Shown here: piece by piece, positions 16,398 through 25,600 of the stretch
Layout: each line of letters starts with the position of its first letter
How positions within the stretch are numbered: position 1 is the stretch's first letter
Source: Microbacterium oxydans
Lineage (GTDB): Bacteria; Actinomycetota; Actinomycetes; Actinomycetales; Microbacteriaceae
Direction of reading: 5' to 3'
Length of the DNA stretch: 64,000 bases
NCBI RefSeq assembly: GCF_000956525.1
Contig: NZ_JYIW01000020.1
Location: 115,754-179,753, forward strand
Notes under the pieces: generated by a model
Told to the model about the DNA's origin: nothing
The model's database searches: none
The model's input: the letters and a program-made list of their open reading frames with translations, nothing else
Program-made: the position numbers and the translations under genes

Positions 16398-17712
16398 TGG
16401 CCGAGGCTGGCGCTCGGTGCGCGCGCGGACCACGCTCGGCGCCACGGTCGTGGTCGCGGTCGCACTGCTGATCGGCGCGATCTCGTTCTACGGCGTGCTG
16501 AGCGCGAGCGTGCACGGCAGCACGGAACGCGCGGCGGCGCAGCGACTCTCAGAGCTCAGCGAGCGCCTGCACGGGCCGGGCGGACGCGACATCGACTCGC
16601 TCGACGACGAGTTCGTGCAGGTGATCGGCGACGACGGATCGGTGCGCGGAGCGAGCGAGGATGCGCGGGAGGCACTGGGATCGACCCCGCTCCCGATCTC
16701 GGACGACCCGCAGACGATGACCATCGACGACGAGCCGATGCTCGTGCTCTCGGACGACATCGACGACGATCAGACCGTCGTGCTCGCCGTCTCCACCGAG
16801 AACGACGCCGAGACGCTGTCGACCGTCGCGCTGCTGCTCGCCGTGGCGCTGCCCCTGCTGCTGGTGCTGGTCGCCGCGACGACCTGGCTCGTGACCGGGC
16901 GAGCGCTGCGCCCGGTGACCCGCATCCGCGGCGAGGTCGAGGGCATCACCGCCGAGCATCTGGATCGACGGGTCGCGGTGCCCGATTCCGCCGACGAGAT
17001 CGCAGCCCTCGCCACGACCATGAACGGCATGCTCGATCGGCTCGATGCCGCGGCGACCGCACAACGACGATTCGTCTCGGATGCCTCGCACGAGCTGCGG
17101 TCCCCGCTCGCGACGATCCGGCAACATGCCGAACTCGCCCAGGCCCATCCCGGCGCGACGAGCATCGGCGAGCTCGCCGAGGTCGTCTCGGAGGAGGGGC
17201 TGCGCCTGCAGGGGATCATGGAGTCGTTGCTGCTGCTCGCCCGGCTCGATGAAGGCGTCGCCACGCGCGATGAGTCGATCGATCTCGACGATGTCGCACT
17301 GGGTGAGGTGCGCCGACTCCGCGCGAACGGGCTCGATGTCGACGGCAGCGGCATCCATGCGGCTCGGGTCGACGGCGATCCGCGGCTGCTCGGCCAGCTG
17401 CTGCGGAACCTCGCCGACAATGCGGCACGGCACAGCGCAGGTCGCATCGCCATCGGGGTGACCCCGACCGAGGGATTCGTGTTCGTCACCGTGGAGGACG
17501 ACGGTACAGGCGTGCCTGTGGACGAGCGCGAACGCGTCTTCGAGCGCTTCGTGCGGCTCGACGAGGCGCGCAGCCGCGATGCCGGCGGGAGCGGTCTCGG
17601 CCTCGCGATCGTCCGCGGGATCGCAGCGGCCGGCGACGGCACGGTCGTGGTCGACGCCTCGCGGTGGGGCGGTGCGCGATTCGTCGTGACGCTGCCGCTC
17701 TCGGCATCCTGA
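16390..17712 (+). CDS. Two-component sensor histidine kinase
   Basis: A 440-residue membrane kinase. TM1 is at about residues 17-37, an acidic extracytoplasmic loop at about 38-145, TM2 at about 146-167, then a HAMP linker (TGRALRPVTRIRGEVEGI). The H-box is FVSDASHELRSPLATIRQH (His about 234), the N-box NLADNAARHS, and the G boxes DDGTGVP and GGSGLGLAIVRG. GTG 16390 overlaps the regulator gene. The D/E-rich sensor loop (DDIDDD) might bind cations; the signal is unknown. Confidence 0.95.
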   Translation: MASGRGWRSVRARTTLGATVVVAVALLIGAISFYGVLSASVHGSTERAAAQRLSELSERLHGPGGRDIDSLDDEFVQVIGDDGSVRGASEDAREALGSTPLPISDDPQTMTIDDEPMLVLSDDIDDDQTVVLAVSTENDAETLSTVALLLAVALPLLLVLVAATTWLVTGRALRPVTRIRGEVEGITAEHLDRRVAVPDSADEIAALATTMNGMLDRLDAAATAQRRFVSDASHELRSPLATIRQHAELAQAHPGATSIGELAEVVSEEGLRLQGIMESLLLLARLDEGVATRDESIDLDDVALGEVRRLRANGLDVDGSGIHAARVDGDPRLLGQLLRNLADNAARHSAGRIAIGVTPTEGFVFVTVEDDGTGVPVDERERVFERFVRLDEARSRDAGGSGLGLAIVRGIAAAGDGTVVVDASRWGGARFVVTLPLSAS

Positions 17713-17730
17713 TCCGTTCCTGAAGACGGC

Positions 17731-17756
17731 TTCAGGACGCTTCAGGATGGCTTCAG
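17731..17756 (+). promoter_or_regulatory. Candidate response-regulator site with three TTCAG repeats
   Basis: TTCAGGA-type units start at 17731, 17741 and 17752, with a 10-11 bp period. They lie 24-49 nt before the PepSY-like gene. They match the pair upstream of the response regulator, suggesting that both promoters are controlled by this two-component system. Confidence 0.55.
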
Positions 17757-17779
17757 CGGTGTCGCGGAACGATCTTCAC

Positions 17780-18592
17780 ATGGACGACAAGACACCCACC
17801 CCCGACCAGACCCCCGAGCCCGTCGACGGCCACTCCCCCGACGCCCCGACCGTGCCCGTCGCTCCGGCACCTGCCCCTGCCGCTGCTCCCGCACCGGCAG
17901 CGGAGTCAGCTCCCGCGCCGCAGACCCCGCCGGCGAAGCCCGGCCGCACGCGCGCCCTCCTCATCGGCGGCGGGATCGCCGCAGCCGTGCTCCTCGCCGG
18001 CGGTGGTATCGCCGTGGGTGCCGCGATCGGCGACGAGTTCGGCGATGACGACGACCGGCCCTCCGTATCGGGTGACCAGCACGGTCCCGGCGCCGACGAC
18101 CGCGGCGGCCAGCGCGACGAGGGCAGGGGCGACGACCAGGACGCACCGTCGAACGGCGGCGGCCCGGTGACCGGCATCGGCGCAGCATCTGCCGACGACA
18201 TCATCGAGATCGCGGATGCCGCCCGCGGAGCTGCCGACGGAGACGTCACCTCGATCGATGCGAAGCGCGACGGCAGCTGGGAGGTGCAGGTGACTGCAGC
18301 GAACGGCGACGAGACCGAGGTCCGCGTCGACGCCAAGCTCGCGACGACCGTCGTCTCGACCGACCCGGCCGACGGCGACGACACCGGCCCCACGCTCACC
18401 CTCGACGACGCGGCGATCCGCTCGCTCGTGGCGGCCGCGCTCGCAGAGGCCGACGGCATGATCACGGATCTCGACGTGGACGGCGACGACGTCAGCCCCT
18501 ACGACGCCTCGGTGCTCACGAACGACAACCGCTCGATCGACATCGATTTCGGCGCGGACTTCGCGGTCGTCGGCACCGACATCGACGACTGA
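17780..18592 (+). CDS. Membrane-anchored PepSY-like protein, two-component system partner
   Basis: A 270-residue protein. A Pro/Ala-rich cytoplasmic N-terminus (PAPAPAAAPAPAAESAPAP) is followed by one helix at about residues 70-92 (LLIGGGIAAAVLLAGGGIAVGAAIG) and an acidic, exported C-terminal part with two PepSY-like units (DIIEIADAARGAADGDVTSIDAKRDGSWEVQVTAANGDETEVRVD and a second around SLVAAALAEADGMITDLDVD). The ATG at 17780 was chosen because upstream codons overlap the repeat motif. PepSY domains are often linked to protease inhibition or signal sensing. Likely regulated by the adjacent two-component system. Confidence 0.75.
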   Translation: MDDKTPTPDQTPEPVDGHSPDAPTVPVAPAPAPAAAPAPAAESAPAPQTPPAKPGRTRALLIGGGIAAAVLLAGGGIAVGAAIGDEFGDDDDRPSVSGDQHGPGADDRGGQRDEGRGDDQDAPSNGGGPVTGIGAASADDIIEIADAARGAADGDVTSIDAKRDGSWEVQVTAANGDETEVRVDAKLATTVVSTDPADGDDTGPTLTLDDAAIRSLVAAALAEADGMITDLDVDGDDVSPYDASVLTNDNRSIDIDFGADFAVVGTDIDD

Positions 18593-18605
18593 CCCGCGGT
18601 TCACA

Positions 18606-18637
18606 CAGCGGCCCACCTCGACCGAGGTGGGCCGCTG
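18606..18637 (+). terminator. Strong hairpin terminator
   Basis: CAGCGGCCCACCTCG and its exact reverse complement flank a 2-nt loop (18606-18637), 13 nt after the stop of the PepSY-like gene. The 15-bp GC-rich stem is typical of actinobacterial terminators. Confidence 0.85.
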
Positions 18638-18704
18638 TCGGTCGTGGGGAGGTCCAGCGGAACGCGGCGGCGGCATCCGCCCCGAAGCCGGTTAGCATTC
18701 AGGA

Positions 18705-18932
18705 ATGACGAACTCCGACCCGATCGACGACATCTCCATCGGCGGAGACATGATCCGCCTCGGCCAGTTCCTGAAGTTCTCCGGGCTGCTCGACTCCGGC
18801 GGGGATGCCAAAGAGGTCGTGATCGACGGCTACGTGACCGTGAACGACGAGGTCGATCGCCGTCGCGGACGCCAGCTGCACGATGGCGATCTCGTCACCT
18901 TCGAGGGGCGAACGGTCCGCGTTCGTCCGTGA
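18705..18932 (+). CDS. S4-domain RNA-binding protein (YaaA/RlbA-like)
   Basis: A 75-residue single S4 domain: IRLGQFLKFSGLLDSGGDAKEVVIDGYVTVNDEVDRRRGRQLHDGDLVTF. The RLGQFLK start and the GYVTVN(D/G)E...RRG pattern are those of small stand-alone S4 proteins, which bind structured RNA and are linked to ribosome maturation in other bacteria. It has no signal peptide. It precedes the spermidine synthase-like gene by 76 nt in the same direction. Confidence 0.9.
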   Translation: MTNSDPIDDISIGGDMIRLGQFLKFSGLLDSGGDAKEVVIDGYVTVNDEVDRRRGRQLHDGDLVTFEGRTVRVRP

Positions 18933-19008
18933 GTCTGAGGCTGCACAGCACCGGGCGCGCAAGCGCCGAGTGCGTACAGTGGGAGAGCTGTCGACGAGAG
19001 GTACCGGA

Positions 19009-19713
19009 ATGATCGCGCGGTTCGAAGAGCTCGACTGGCAGGAGACGCGGATGGGCGAGCTCATCCTGCGCCGCAGAGCGGATCCCGTCACGGACGAGAT
19101 GATCTATGAGGTGAAGCTCAAGGACGAGTACCTGATGTCGAGCCTCTTCACGGTCGCGGAAGAAGAGCTCGCCACGCTCGGACTCGCCGCCGCCACCGGT
19201 GATCGGCTCAGCGTGCTCGTCGGGGGGCTCGGCCTCGGCTACACGGCCGTCACCGCCCTCGACGATGATCGCGTCGCCCGCCTCGAAGTGATCGATGCGC
19301 TCCCCGCGGTGATCGGATGGCATGAGCGCGAGCTGCTGCCGGTGTCGACGAAGCTGGTCGGCGATTCGCGCACCACACTGACCCACGACGATTTCTTCGC
19401 GGTGGTGCGCCAGGCCCCGGATGCCGCAGCTCGCCGCCATGACGCGATCCTGCTCGATGTGGATCACTCGCCGCGCCACACCCTCGACCCGACGCACGCC
19501 GACCTCTACACCGAGGCCGGTCTCACCGCGCTCGCTCGGCACCTCGCCGATCGCGGGGTCTTCGCGCTGTGGTCGGACGACCCGCCAGACGACGAGTTCA
19601 TGACGACCTTCGCCACGGTCTTTGACGACTGCCGAGCGCACATCGTCGACTTCGACAACCGCCTCACCGGCGGCATCTCGTCGAACACCGTCTACGTCGG
19701 CATCCGCCGCTGA
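19009..19713 (+). CDS. Spermidine synthase-like methyltransferase-fold protein
   Basis: A 234-residue Rossmann-fold protein. The nucleotide-binding loop is LSVLVGGLGLGYTAVTAL (about 65-82), followed by the acidic LEVIDALP and later ILLDVDHSPRHTLDP. The architecture matches spermidine synthase-like proteins that lack the N-terminal domain. The aminopropyltransferase signature is not complete, so polyamine synthesis is uncertain; another SAM-dependent reaction is possible. The ATG at 19009 is preferred over an earlier in-frame start overlapping the S4 gene. Confidence 0.75.
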   Translation: MIARFEELDWQETRMGELILRRRADPVTDEMIYEVKLKDEYLMSSLFTVAEEELATLGLAAATGDRLSVLVGGLGLGYTAVTALDDDRVARLEVIDALPAVIGWHERELLPVSTKLVGDSRTTLTHDDFFAVVRQAPDAAARRHDAILLDVDHSPRHTLDPTHADLYTEAGLTALARHLADRGVFALWSDDPPDDEFMTTFATVFDDCRAHIVDFDNRLTGGISSNTVYVGIRR

Positions 19714-19761
19714 GGACTGCCGCACCCGACCGCATGCGGATGCCGTCGACGGATGCGGGGG

Positions 19762-20436
19762 TCAGGCTGCGGCGAGTCGCGTGACGAGACCCACGACTCT
19801 GCGGTTGATCGTCTCCACTGCTGCATCGAATGCCGCTGCTGTGCCGATCTTGGCGGGGTCGCGGATCGACCAGTGCAGGTCGTCGCGGTGCAGCAGCTTC
19901 TCGTGAGCGTCGTCGCAGACGGTGATGACGAGGTCTCCCTCGGCTCGCACGTCGTCGATGTGCTGCGGACGACGGGAGGCGTCGATCTCGAGCCCGTGGC
20001 GTGCCGCCGAGGCGGTGGCCTCGGGATGCACGCCCGCGGCCGGCCGCGTTCCCGCCGAGGCGACGGGGATCTCGCTCGCGTCCCGCCACAGGGCTTCCGC
20101 CAACTGCGATCGTGCCGAGTTCGCGGTGCAGACGAAGAGGACCCGGTTCGGCGGCGGGACACTTGCGGGCATGAGCGTGTCGAACACCTCCGGACGCAGT
20201 CCGATGTAGCTGCGGCGGCGGTCGAACTCCGATCGGCTCCTGGCGATGATGTGGGCTGATTCCAGCACGCCGAGATGGTGTGCGATCAGGTTGGACTGCA
20301 GATCGAGCTGCGAACCGATCTCGGATGACGACAGGTCTCCGAGCGTGAGCAGATCCACGATTCGCAGGCGCGTCTGGTCGGCGAGAGCGGCGAAGATGCC
20401 GGCGCGGCGTGCGAGGTCAGTCATCGCCTCCATCAT
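19762..20436 (-). CDS. ArsR-type repressor fused to arsenate reductase-like phosphatase domain
   Basis: A 224-residue fusion. The N-terminal 85 residues form an ArsR winged helix (GIFAALADQTRLRIVDLLTLGDLSSSEIGSQLDLQSNLIAHHLGVL). The C-terminal 130 residues are a low-molecular-weight phosphatase/ArsC fold with the P-loop VCTANSARSQ (Cys about residue 102) and a DP pair at IRDPAK. Such ArsR-ArsC fusions are known in actinobacteria. No arsenite pump gene is adjacent. The metal-binding CxC typical of ArsR is absent from the HTH part. Starts at 20442 (GTG), 20433 and 20424 are also possible. Confidence 0.88.
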   Translation of the reverse strand: MMEAMTDLARRAGIFAALADQTRLRIVDLLTLGDLSSSEIGSQLDLQSNLIAHHLGVLESAHIIARSRSEFDRRRSYIGLRPEVFDTLMPASVPPPNRVLFVCTANSARSQLAEALWRDASEIPVASAGTRPAAGVHPEATASAARHGLEIDASRRPQHIDDVRAEGDLVITVCDDAHEKLLHRDDLHWSIRDPAKIGTAAAFDAAVETINRRVVGLVTRLAAA

Positions 20437-20467
20437 TACCACGATTCACTGACTGTGTCCATGAGGG

Positions 20468-20495
20468 TTGACTCAGTGTTCATTGACCCTAATGT
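20468..20495 (+). promoter_or_regulatory. Sigma70-type promoter for the DUF6458-kinase-lipoprotein operon
   Basis: TTGACT (20468-20473), a 16-bp spacer and TAATGT (20490-20495) give a good housekeeping promoter. It lies 46 nt before the first gene and is divergent from the ArsR fusion gene. Confidence 0.6.
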
Positions 20496-20540
20496 TGGGG
20501 GTCGGGTCGCAGGTGCGACCCCCAGAGAGGGAGAAACAAC

Positions 20541-20801
20541 ATGGGTATCGGAAGCGGCATCGCGCTCTTCGTCATCGGCGTCGTCCTTGCGTTCGCGGTC
20601 AACATCGACACCGGCGGATATGTGAACCTCGACCTGATCGGCTACATCCTCATGGGTGCCGGCGTCGTGGTGTTCCTGATCAGCCTGGTCCTGGTCATGC
20701 GGAGCCGTCGGACCGAATCCGTCTCGGCGACGTCGGTCGACCCTGCCACCGGCGAGCGCGTGACGCGGAGGAGCATCCGCAACAACGAGCCCCTCGCTTG
20801 A
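20541..20801 (+). CDS. DUF6458 small membrane protein
   Basis: An 86-residue protein with two membrane helices: GIGSGIALFVIGVVLAFAVNI and YILMGAGVVVFLISLVLVMRS. They are separated by the conserved DTGGYVNLDLIG, which matches DUF6458. A basic tail follows. The ATG at 20541 follows GAGAGGGAG. Its TGA overlaps the kinase ATG by 1 nt (TGATG). Function unknown; the tight link to a kinase may be regulatory. Confidence 0.88.
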   Translation: MGIGSGIALFVIGVVLAFAVNIDTGGYVNLDLIGYILMGAGVVVFLISLVLVMRSRRTESVSATSVDPATGERVTRRSIRNNEPLA

Positions 20802-21979
20802 TGCCGGAGGCGGCCTTCCAGCGAGCAGGTGACCTGACGGGCCACCTGCTCGACGATCGGTACGCCCTGGTCGACCGGCTCGGCGAGGGCGGCATGGGCG
20901 TCGTCTATCGCGCCAGGGATTCGATGCTGGGTCGCGACGTGGCCGTCAAGGTCTTCCGCGATGGAGCCACCGAGATCGCCCGCACCGCCTCGGAGACGCA
21001 ACTGCTGGCCGCCCTCAACCATCCGGCGCTCGTCACCCTGTACGACGCACACGTCGATGCGGCGGAGACGCGGTATCTGGTGATGGAGTACGTGGACGGC
21101 CCCACGTTGCAGGCGCGATTGGATCAGGGTCCGCTGTCGCCCGCGGCCACGCAACGCATCGCCAGAGATCTCGGCGAGGCACTCCACGTCGTCCATCAGG
21201 CCGGCATCGTCCATCGTGACGTCAAGCCTGCGAACGTGCTGCTGCGGGCGCCCGGCATCCCCGGCGCGGAGTTCCGCGCGAAGCTCGCCGACTTCGGTAT
21301 CGCGTACCTGGTCGACACCACCCGGCTGACCACCCCAGGGACGATCATCGGCTCCGCCGCGTACCTCAGCCCGGAACAGGTCGTCGGGGGCACGCCGCTG
21401 CCGTCGTCCGACATCTACTCGCTCGGACTCGTCCTGCTCGAAGCGCTCACCGGCGCACGCGCATTCGCGCAGCAGGGCATGCATGAGGCGGTGCTCGCAC
21501 GGTTGTCGCAGGACCCCGTGATCCCGTCGTCCGTCGGACACCAGTGGGGCACGCTGCTCACCGCCATGACGGCCCGAGACCCCGCGCATCGTCCGACTGC
21601 CGTCGACGTGATCACCCGTGTGGAACAGCTCGACGCGGCACCTCGAGCATCGGCATCCGCATCCGCATCAGTGTCGACCGCGACCGTGGCGGTACCGAGC
21701 GCCGCGTCGGCGCCTGCCCCCACGGTCGCGCTGCCACCGGACTCGACGACCGAGTCGGTCGCCGCAGTCGACTCGAGCACGTCGACGACGGTGCCTGCGA
21801 ACCGCGGTCGACGGTGGCTGGCCCCGCTGCTCATCGCAGCAGGGCTCGCCGTCTTGGTCGGCGGCGGGGTACTGCTGTGGGGCGGAGGCGACGGTCCCGA
21901 CACCCGCCCGGCACTGCCCGCCGTGGAGGAACCGCTTGCCGCGCACCTCCAACAGCTCCTGGATTCGGTGTCGCCGTGA
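20801..21979 (+). CDS. Membrane Ser/Thr protein kinase (PknB-type, no PASTA domain)
   Basis: A 392-residue Hanks-type kinase. It has a P-loop at about residue 28 (LGEGGMGVVYRARD), VAVKVF, the catalytic loop IVHRDVKPANVLL (about 137-149), DFGIAYL (about 164), GSAAYLSPEQ and SSDIYSLGLVLLEALTG. All catalytic residues are present. An Ala/Ser/Thr-rich linker leads to one helix (about 338-358, APLLIAAGLAVLVGGGVLLWG) and a tail of only about 34 residues, so there is no sensor domain. The following lipoprotein may act as the extracytoplasmic partner (inference). Confidence 0.95.
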   Translation: MPEAAFQRAGDLTGHLLDDRYALVDRLGEGGMGVVYRARDSMLGRDVAVKVFRDGATEIARTASETQLLAALNHPALVTLYDAHVDAAETRYLVMEYVDGPTLQARLDQGPLSPAATQRIARDLGEALHVVHQAGIVHRDVKPANVLLRAPGIPGAEFRAKLADFGIAYLVDTTRLTTPGTIIGSAAYLSPEQVVGGTPLPSSDIYSLGLVLLEALTGARAFAQQGMHEAVLARLSQDPVIPSSVGHQWGTLLTAMTARDPAHRPTAVDVITRVEQLDAAPRASASASASVSTATVAVPSAASAPAPTVALPPDSTTESVAAVDSSTSTTVPANRGRRWLAPLLIAAGLAVLVGGGVLLWGGGDGPDTRPALPAVEEPLAAHLQQLLDSVSP

Positions 21980-22566
21980 ACGGCCGCACCCGCGCCGCCC
22001 TCGCTGCGGCGGTCGTCATCGTCGGGCTCACCCTGACGGGCTGCGCCGGCACCGGCGGTCTCGATTCGCAGACGAGTCAGCAGTGGCAGACCCGTGTGGT
22101 GGAGGTCGCCGAGCAGGCTGCGGCGGGGGACCCCGAGGCGGCCCTGCAAGCGCTCTCCGCGCTCGAGACGGAGGCAGCACGCGCTCGCCAGGACGGCGAC
22201 ATCAGCGCGGAGCGAGCCGCGATCATCCAGCAGTCGATCAACCTCGTGCGGGCCGATCTGGAGTCTGCCGCCACGCCCGCGTCGGACACCGCCGTCACCA
22301 CGGACGCACCGGTCGACACCGAGGGCACCCAGCCGGTGGTCACCGATCCGGTGGTCACCGATCCCGTCGTCACCGATCCCGTCGTCACCGATCCAGACGA
22401 CGAGCCTTCGACGAATGATGAGCCGCGTGACGACCGCACGAGCGACAAGCCGGACAAAGCGGACAAGCCGGACAAAGCCGACAAGCCGGACAAGACCGAC
22501 AAGCCGGACAAGACCGACAAGACCGACAAGCGGGGCGAGACGAAGGGCAACGGATCCGAACGCTGA
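21976..22566 (+). CDS. Repetitive acidic/basic lipoprotein coupled to the kinase
   Basis: A 196-residue protein beginning at GTG 21976, overlapping the kinase stop by GTGA. The signal peptide ends in the lipobox LTGC (Cys23). A helical region (about 30-95) is followed by four VVTDP repeats and then a low-complexity tail of DKPDKA/T repeats ending KGNGSER. The tail resembles wall-spanning linkers or a peptidoglycan-associated polyelectrolyte. The coupling suggests it senses or is phosphorylated by the kinase; neither is shown by sequence. Confidence 0.8.
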   Translation: MNGRTRAALAAAVVIVGLTLTGCAGTGGLDSQTSQQWQTRVVEVAEQAAAGDPEAALQALSALETEAARARQDGDISAERAAIIQQSINLVRADLESAATPASDTAVTTDAPVDTEGTQPVVTDPVVTDPVVTDPVVTDPDDEPSTNDEPRDDRTSDKPDKADKPDKADKPDKTDKPDKTDKTDKRGETKGNGSER

Positions 22567-22580
22567 GCCACGAAGGATGC

Positions 22581-22614
22581 CTGCGGGGCCTCCGCGCGAG
22601 CGGAGGCCCCGCAG
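22581..22614. terminator. Bidirectional hairpin terminator between convergent operons
   Basis: CTGCGGGGCCTCCGC and its perfect reverse complement flank a GCGA tetraloop. It lies between the kinase operon (plus) and the alpha-mannosidase gene (minus), 14 and 4 nt from their stop codons. Confidence 0.88.
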
Positions 22615-22618
22615 TACG

Positions 22619-25600
22619 TCAGCCCCGCGGCAGTCGCAGCGTCACGAGCTGGAACGGTCGAAGCGCGAGACGGATGCCGTCGGCATCCTGACCCGTCAGC
22701 GACGACTGCTCGATCGCTCGCTCGAGCAGGTCGACCTCACCGGCGTCGCCGCTGGGGAAGCCCACGGTGACCGTGGCGTCGGCTCGACGCCCGAGTGCCT
22801 CATACAGTCGGACGATGACGTCGCCGCTGCCGTCTTCCGCGAGCTTGACCGCCTCGACCACCACACCAGGGTGGTCGATCGCGACGAGGGGGCGCACATC
22901 GTCAGCGCCCTCGACGCGGCGCTCCGCGAGGTTCGTGCGGTATCCCTCGGCGATCGCGTCGACGAGCTCGCCACCGACGACGATGCCCACCTCCAGGTGG
23001 TGCCGCCCCTGGTCCTGCTGCGGGTCGGGGAACAGCGCCGCCCTGACGAGCGAGAGCCGCACAGTCGAGTAGGTGCCGCCCGTCTCGCTCGGGTGCCGGG
23101 TGATGTCGTGACCGTAGGTGGAGTCGTTGGTGACCGCGACGCCGAAGTCGCTCTCCCCCACTCTGACCCACCGATGCGCGACGGTCTCGAAGCGCGCGGC
23201 ATCCCACGACGTGTTGGTGTGGGTCGGACGCACGATGTGCCCGAACTGGATCTCGGACGCCGCGTGGTCGGTGTGCACGTCGACGGGGACGCTGAGCTTG
23301 AGCAGCTTCTGCTGCTCGCGCCAGTCGACGTCGACCGCCAGCTTCAGGGTGCGCGACCCCGCGTCGAGACGGATGCTGTGCACCAGCGTCGATGCGCCGA
23401 ATGAGCGCGAGACGACCACGGCGCCATCGACGATCTCGATCGCGTCGACCTCGAGGAGGTCGGTGACGTTGCGGCGGTAATGCTCGTCGATGTCCCAGGC
23501 ATCCCACTGCGTCGGGGTGTCCCGGTGCAGCTGGAAGACCCCGGCGCTCTGCCCTACCGGCACGACCTCGCGCCCGCTGGTCAGGTCGATGATCGACGTC
23601 AGCACTCCTCGGTCGTCGATCGTCGCCCGCACGAGCCCGTTGTCGAGCACGAACCCGCCGTCGGCCGCGACCGGTGCGACCGGTGCGACCGCATCCGCCT
23701 CGCCGATCGACAGGGCGCCGACCGAGGCGTGCCCGTGCGGTGCCGCGTTGGCCACGAGGCTGCGCGTGCCCTCACCGACCAGCGCACGCAGCGAGTCGGT
23801 GATGATCTGTTCGAGCTCGACGGCGATCGCCGCGTAGTTGCGCTCGGCATCCTGATGCACCCAGGCGATCGAGGTTCCGGGCAGGATGTCGTGGAACTGC
23901 TGCAGCAGGACGAGCTGCCAGAGCCGTTTGAGCTGCTCGGCCGGGTAGGCGCGTCCGGTGCGCACGGTCGCCGTGGCCGCCCAGAGCTCGGCTTCGCGGA
24001 GCAGGTGCTCGCTGCGACGGTTGCCCTGCTTGGTGCGCAGCTGGCTCGTGTACGTGCCGCGGTGGAACTCGAGATACAGCTCGCCGCTCCACACCTCGGG
24101 CGACGGGTACTCGGCCTCGGCCTGCTCGAAGAACGCCTGTGGCGTGGAATGCCTGGCGACCGGCGACCCCTCCAGCGACCCCGCGCGCTCGACCTGCGCG
24201 GCCATCTCACGGGTCGGTCCGCCTCCGCCGTCACCGTATCCGTACGGCAGCAGCGACACACGGGCTCTGCCCTTGTCCTGGAAGTTCCGCTGCGCGTGCG
24301 CGAGGTCGGCCTGCGAGGCATCCGAGTTGTACTTGTCCACCGGGGGGAAGTGCGTGAACACGCGCGAACCGTCGAGGCCCTCCCAGAGGAACGTGTGATG
24401 CGGCATCCGGTTCGTCTCGTTCCAGGAGATCTTCTGCGTGAGGAACCACTTCGATCCCGAGGCCTTGATGATCTGCGGGAGAGCGCCGCTGTAGCCGAAG
24501 GAGTCGGGCAGCCAGACCTCGGGGGTGTCGATCCCGAACTCCCGGAGGAAGAAGCCCTTGCCCTCGACGAGCTGACGGGCGAGTGCTTCGGCGCCGACCA
24601 TGTTCGTGTCCGACTCGACCCACATGCCGCCGACCGGCACGAATCGACCTTCTCGCACGCGCTCGACCAGACGCTCCCAGATCTCCGGGTAGCGCTCCTT
24701 GATCCACGCGAACTGCTGCGCCGACGAACTGGCGAACACGACATCGGGGTTCTCGTCCATCAGCGAGAGCACGTTCGAGAAGGTGCGCGACACCTTGCGA
24801 GCCGTCTCGCGCACCGGCCACAGCCAGGCCGAGTCGATGTGCGCGTGCCCGACCGCATGCAGCACGTGCGCGCTGGCATGGGCCGGACTCGCCAGGACCG
24901 CCCTGAGCGCCTCGCGCCCCTCGGCCGCGGTTCCCGCGACATCGTGCGGGTCGACGAGGTCGATCATCCGGTCCAGCGCCTGCACGATCTCCGCCCGCCG
25001 CGGCGACGATGCATCGAGCTCGGCGATGAGCCCGCGCAGGATCACGGTGTCGTCGAGCAGCGACTCGACGGTCAGGTCGCGCAGGGCGACGTCGACGACG
25101 CGGAGCACGTAGATCGGGTCGGTGCCGGCGGTCTCGGGGTCGCCGAGGTCGGTCGGGTCGAACGTGAAGATGCTGCCCACGTCGGGGTTGGATGCCGCCT
25201 CGAGCAGCACGTCGATTCGACCGTCCGGCTGCACCGCTGCGGCGACCGCGTTGTTGAACGGCGAGATGCCCTTGATCGGACTCCCGTCGAGATTCCAGAC
25301 GAGAGCCTCGGCTTGGAAGCCGCTCTGTCCGGCCGTGAAGCCGAGGTCGACGAGGAGTTCGGCCCTGGTGTCATCGGGCAGATCGCCGGATGCCGTTCGC
25401 CACTCGGACGGGACCTGCCCGCTCACCCGGAACCAGGTCGTGCCCCAGGGGCGCCCCCAAGGAGCACCGACCGCGGTGGGCGCGTAGTCCGCCTGCACGG
25501 CATCGGCGAACGGCACCGGTTCCCCCGGCACCTCCCACGCGCGAACCTCGAGCGGGTGGCTCACCCGGTGGCGTGCCGGGCTCAGACGCTCGCGGATGAA

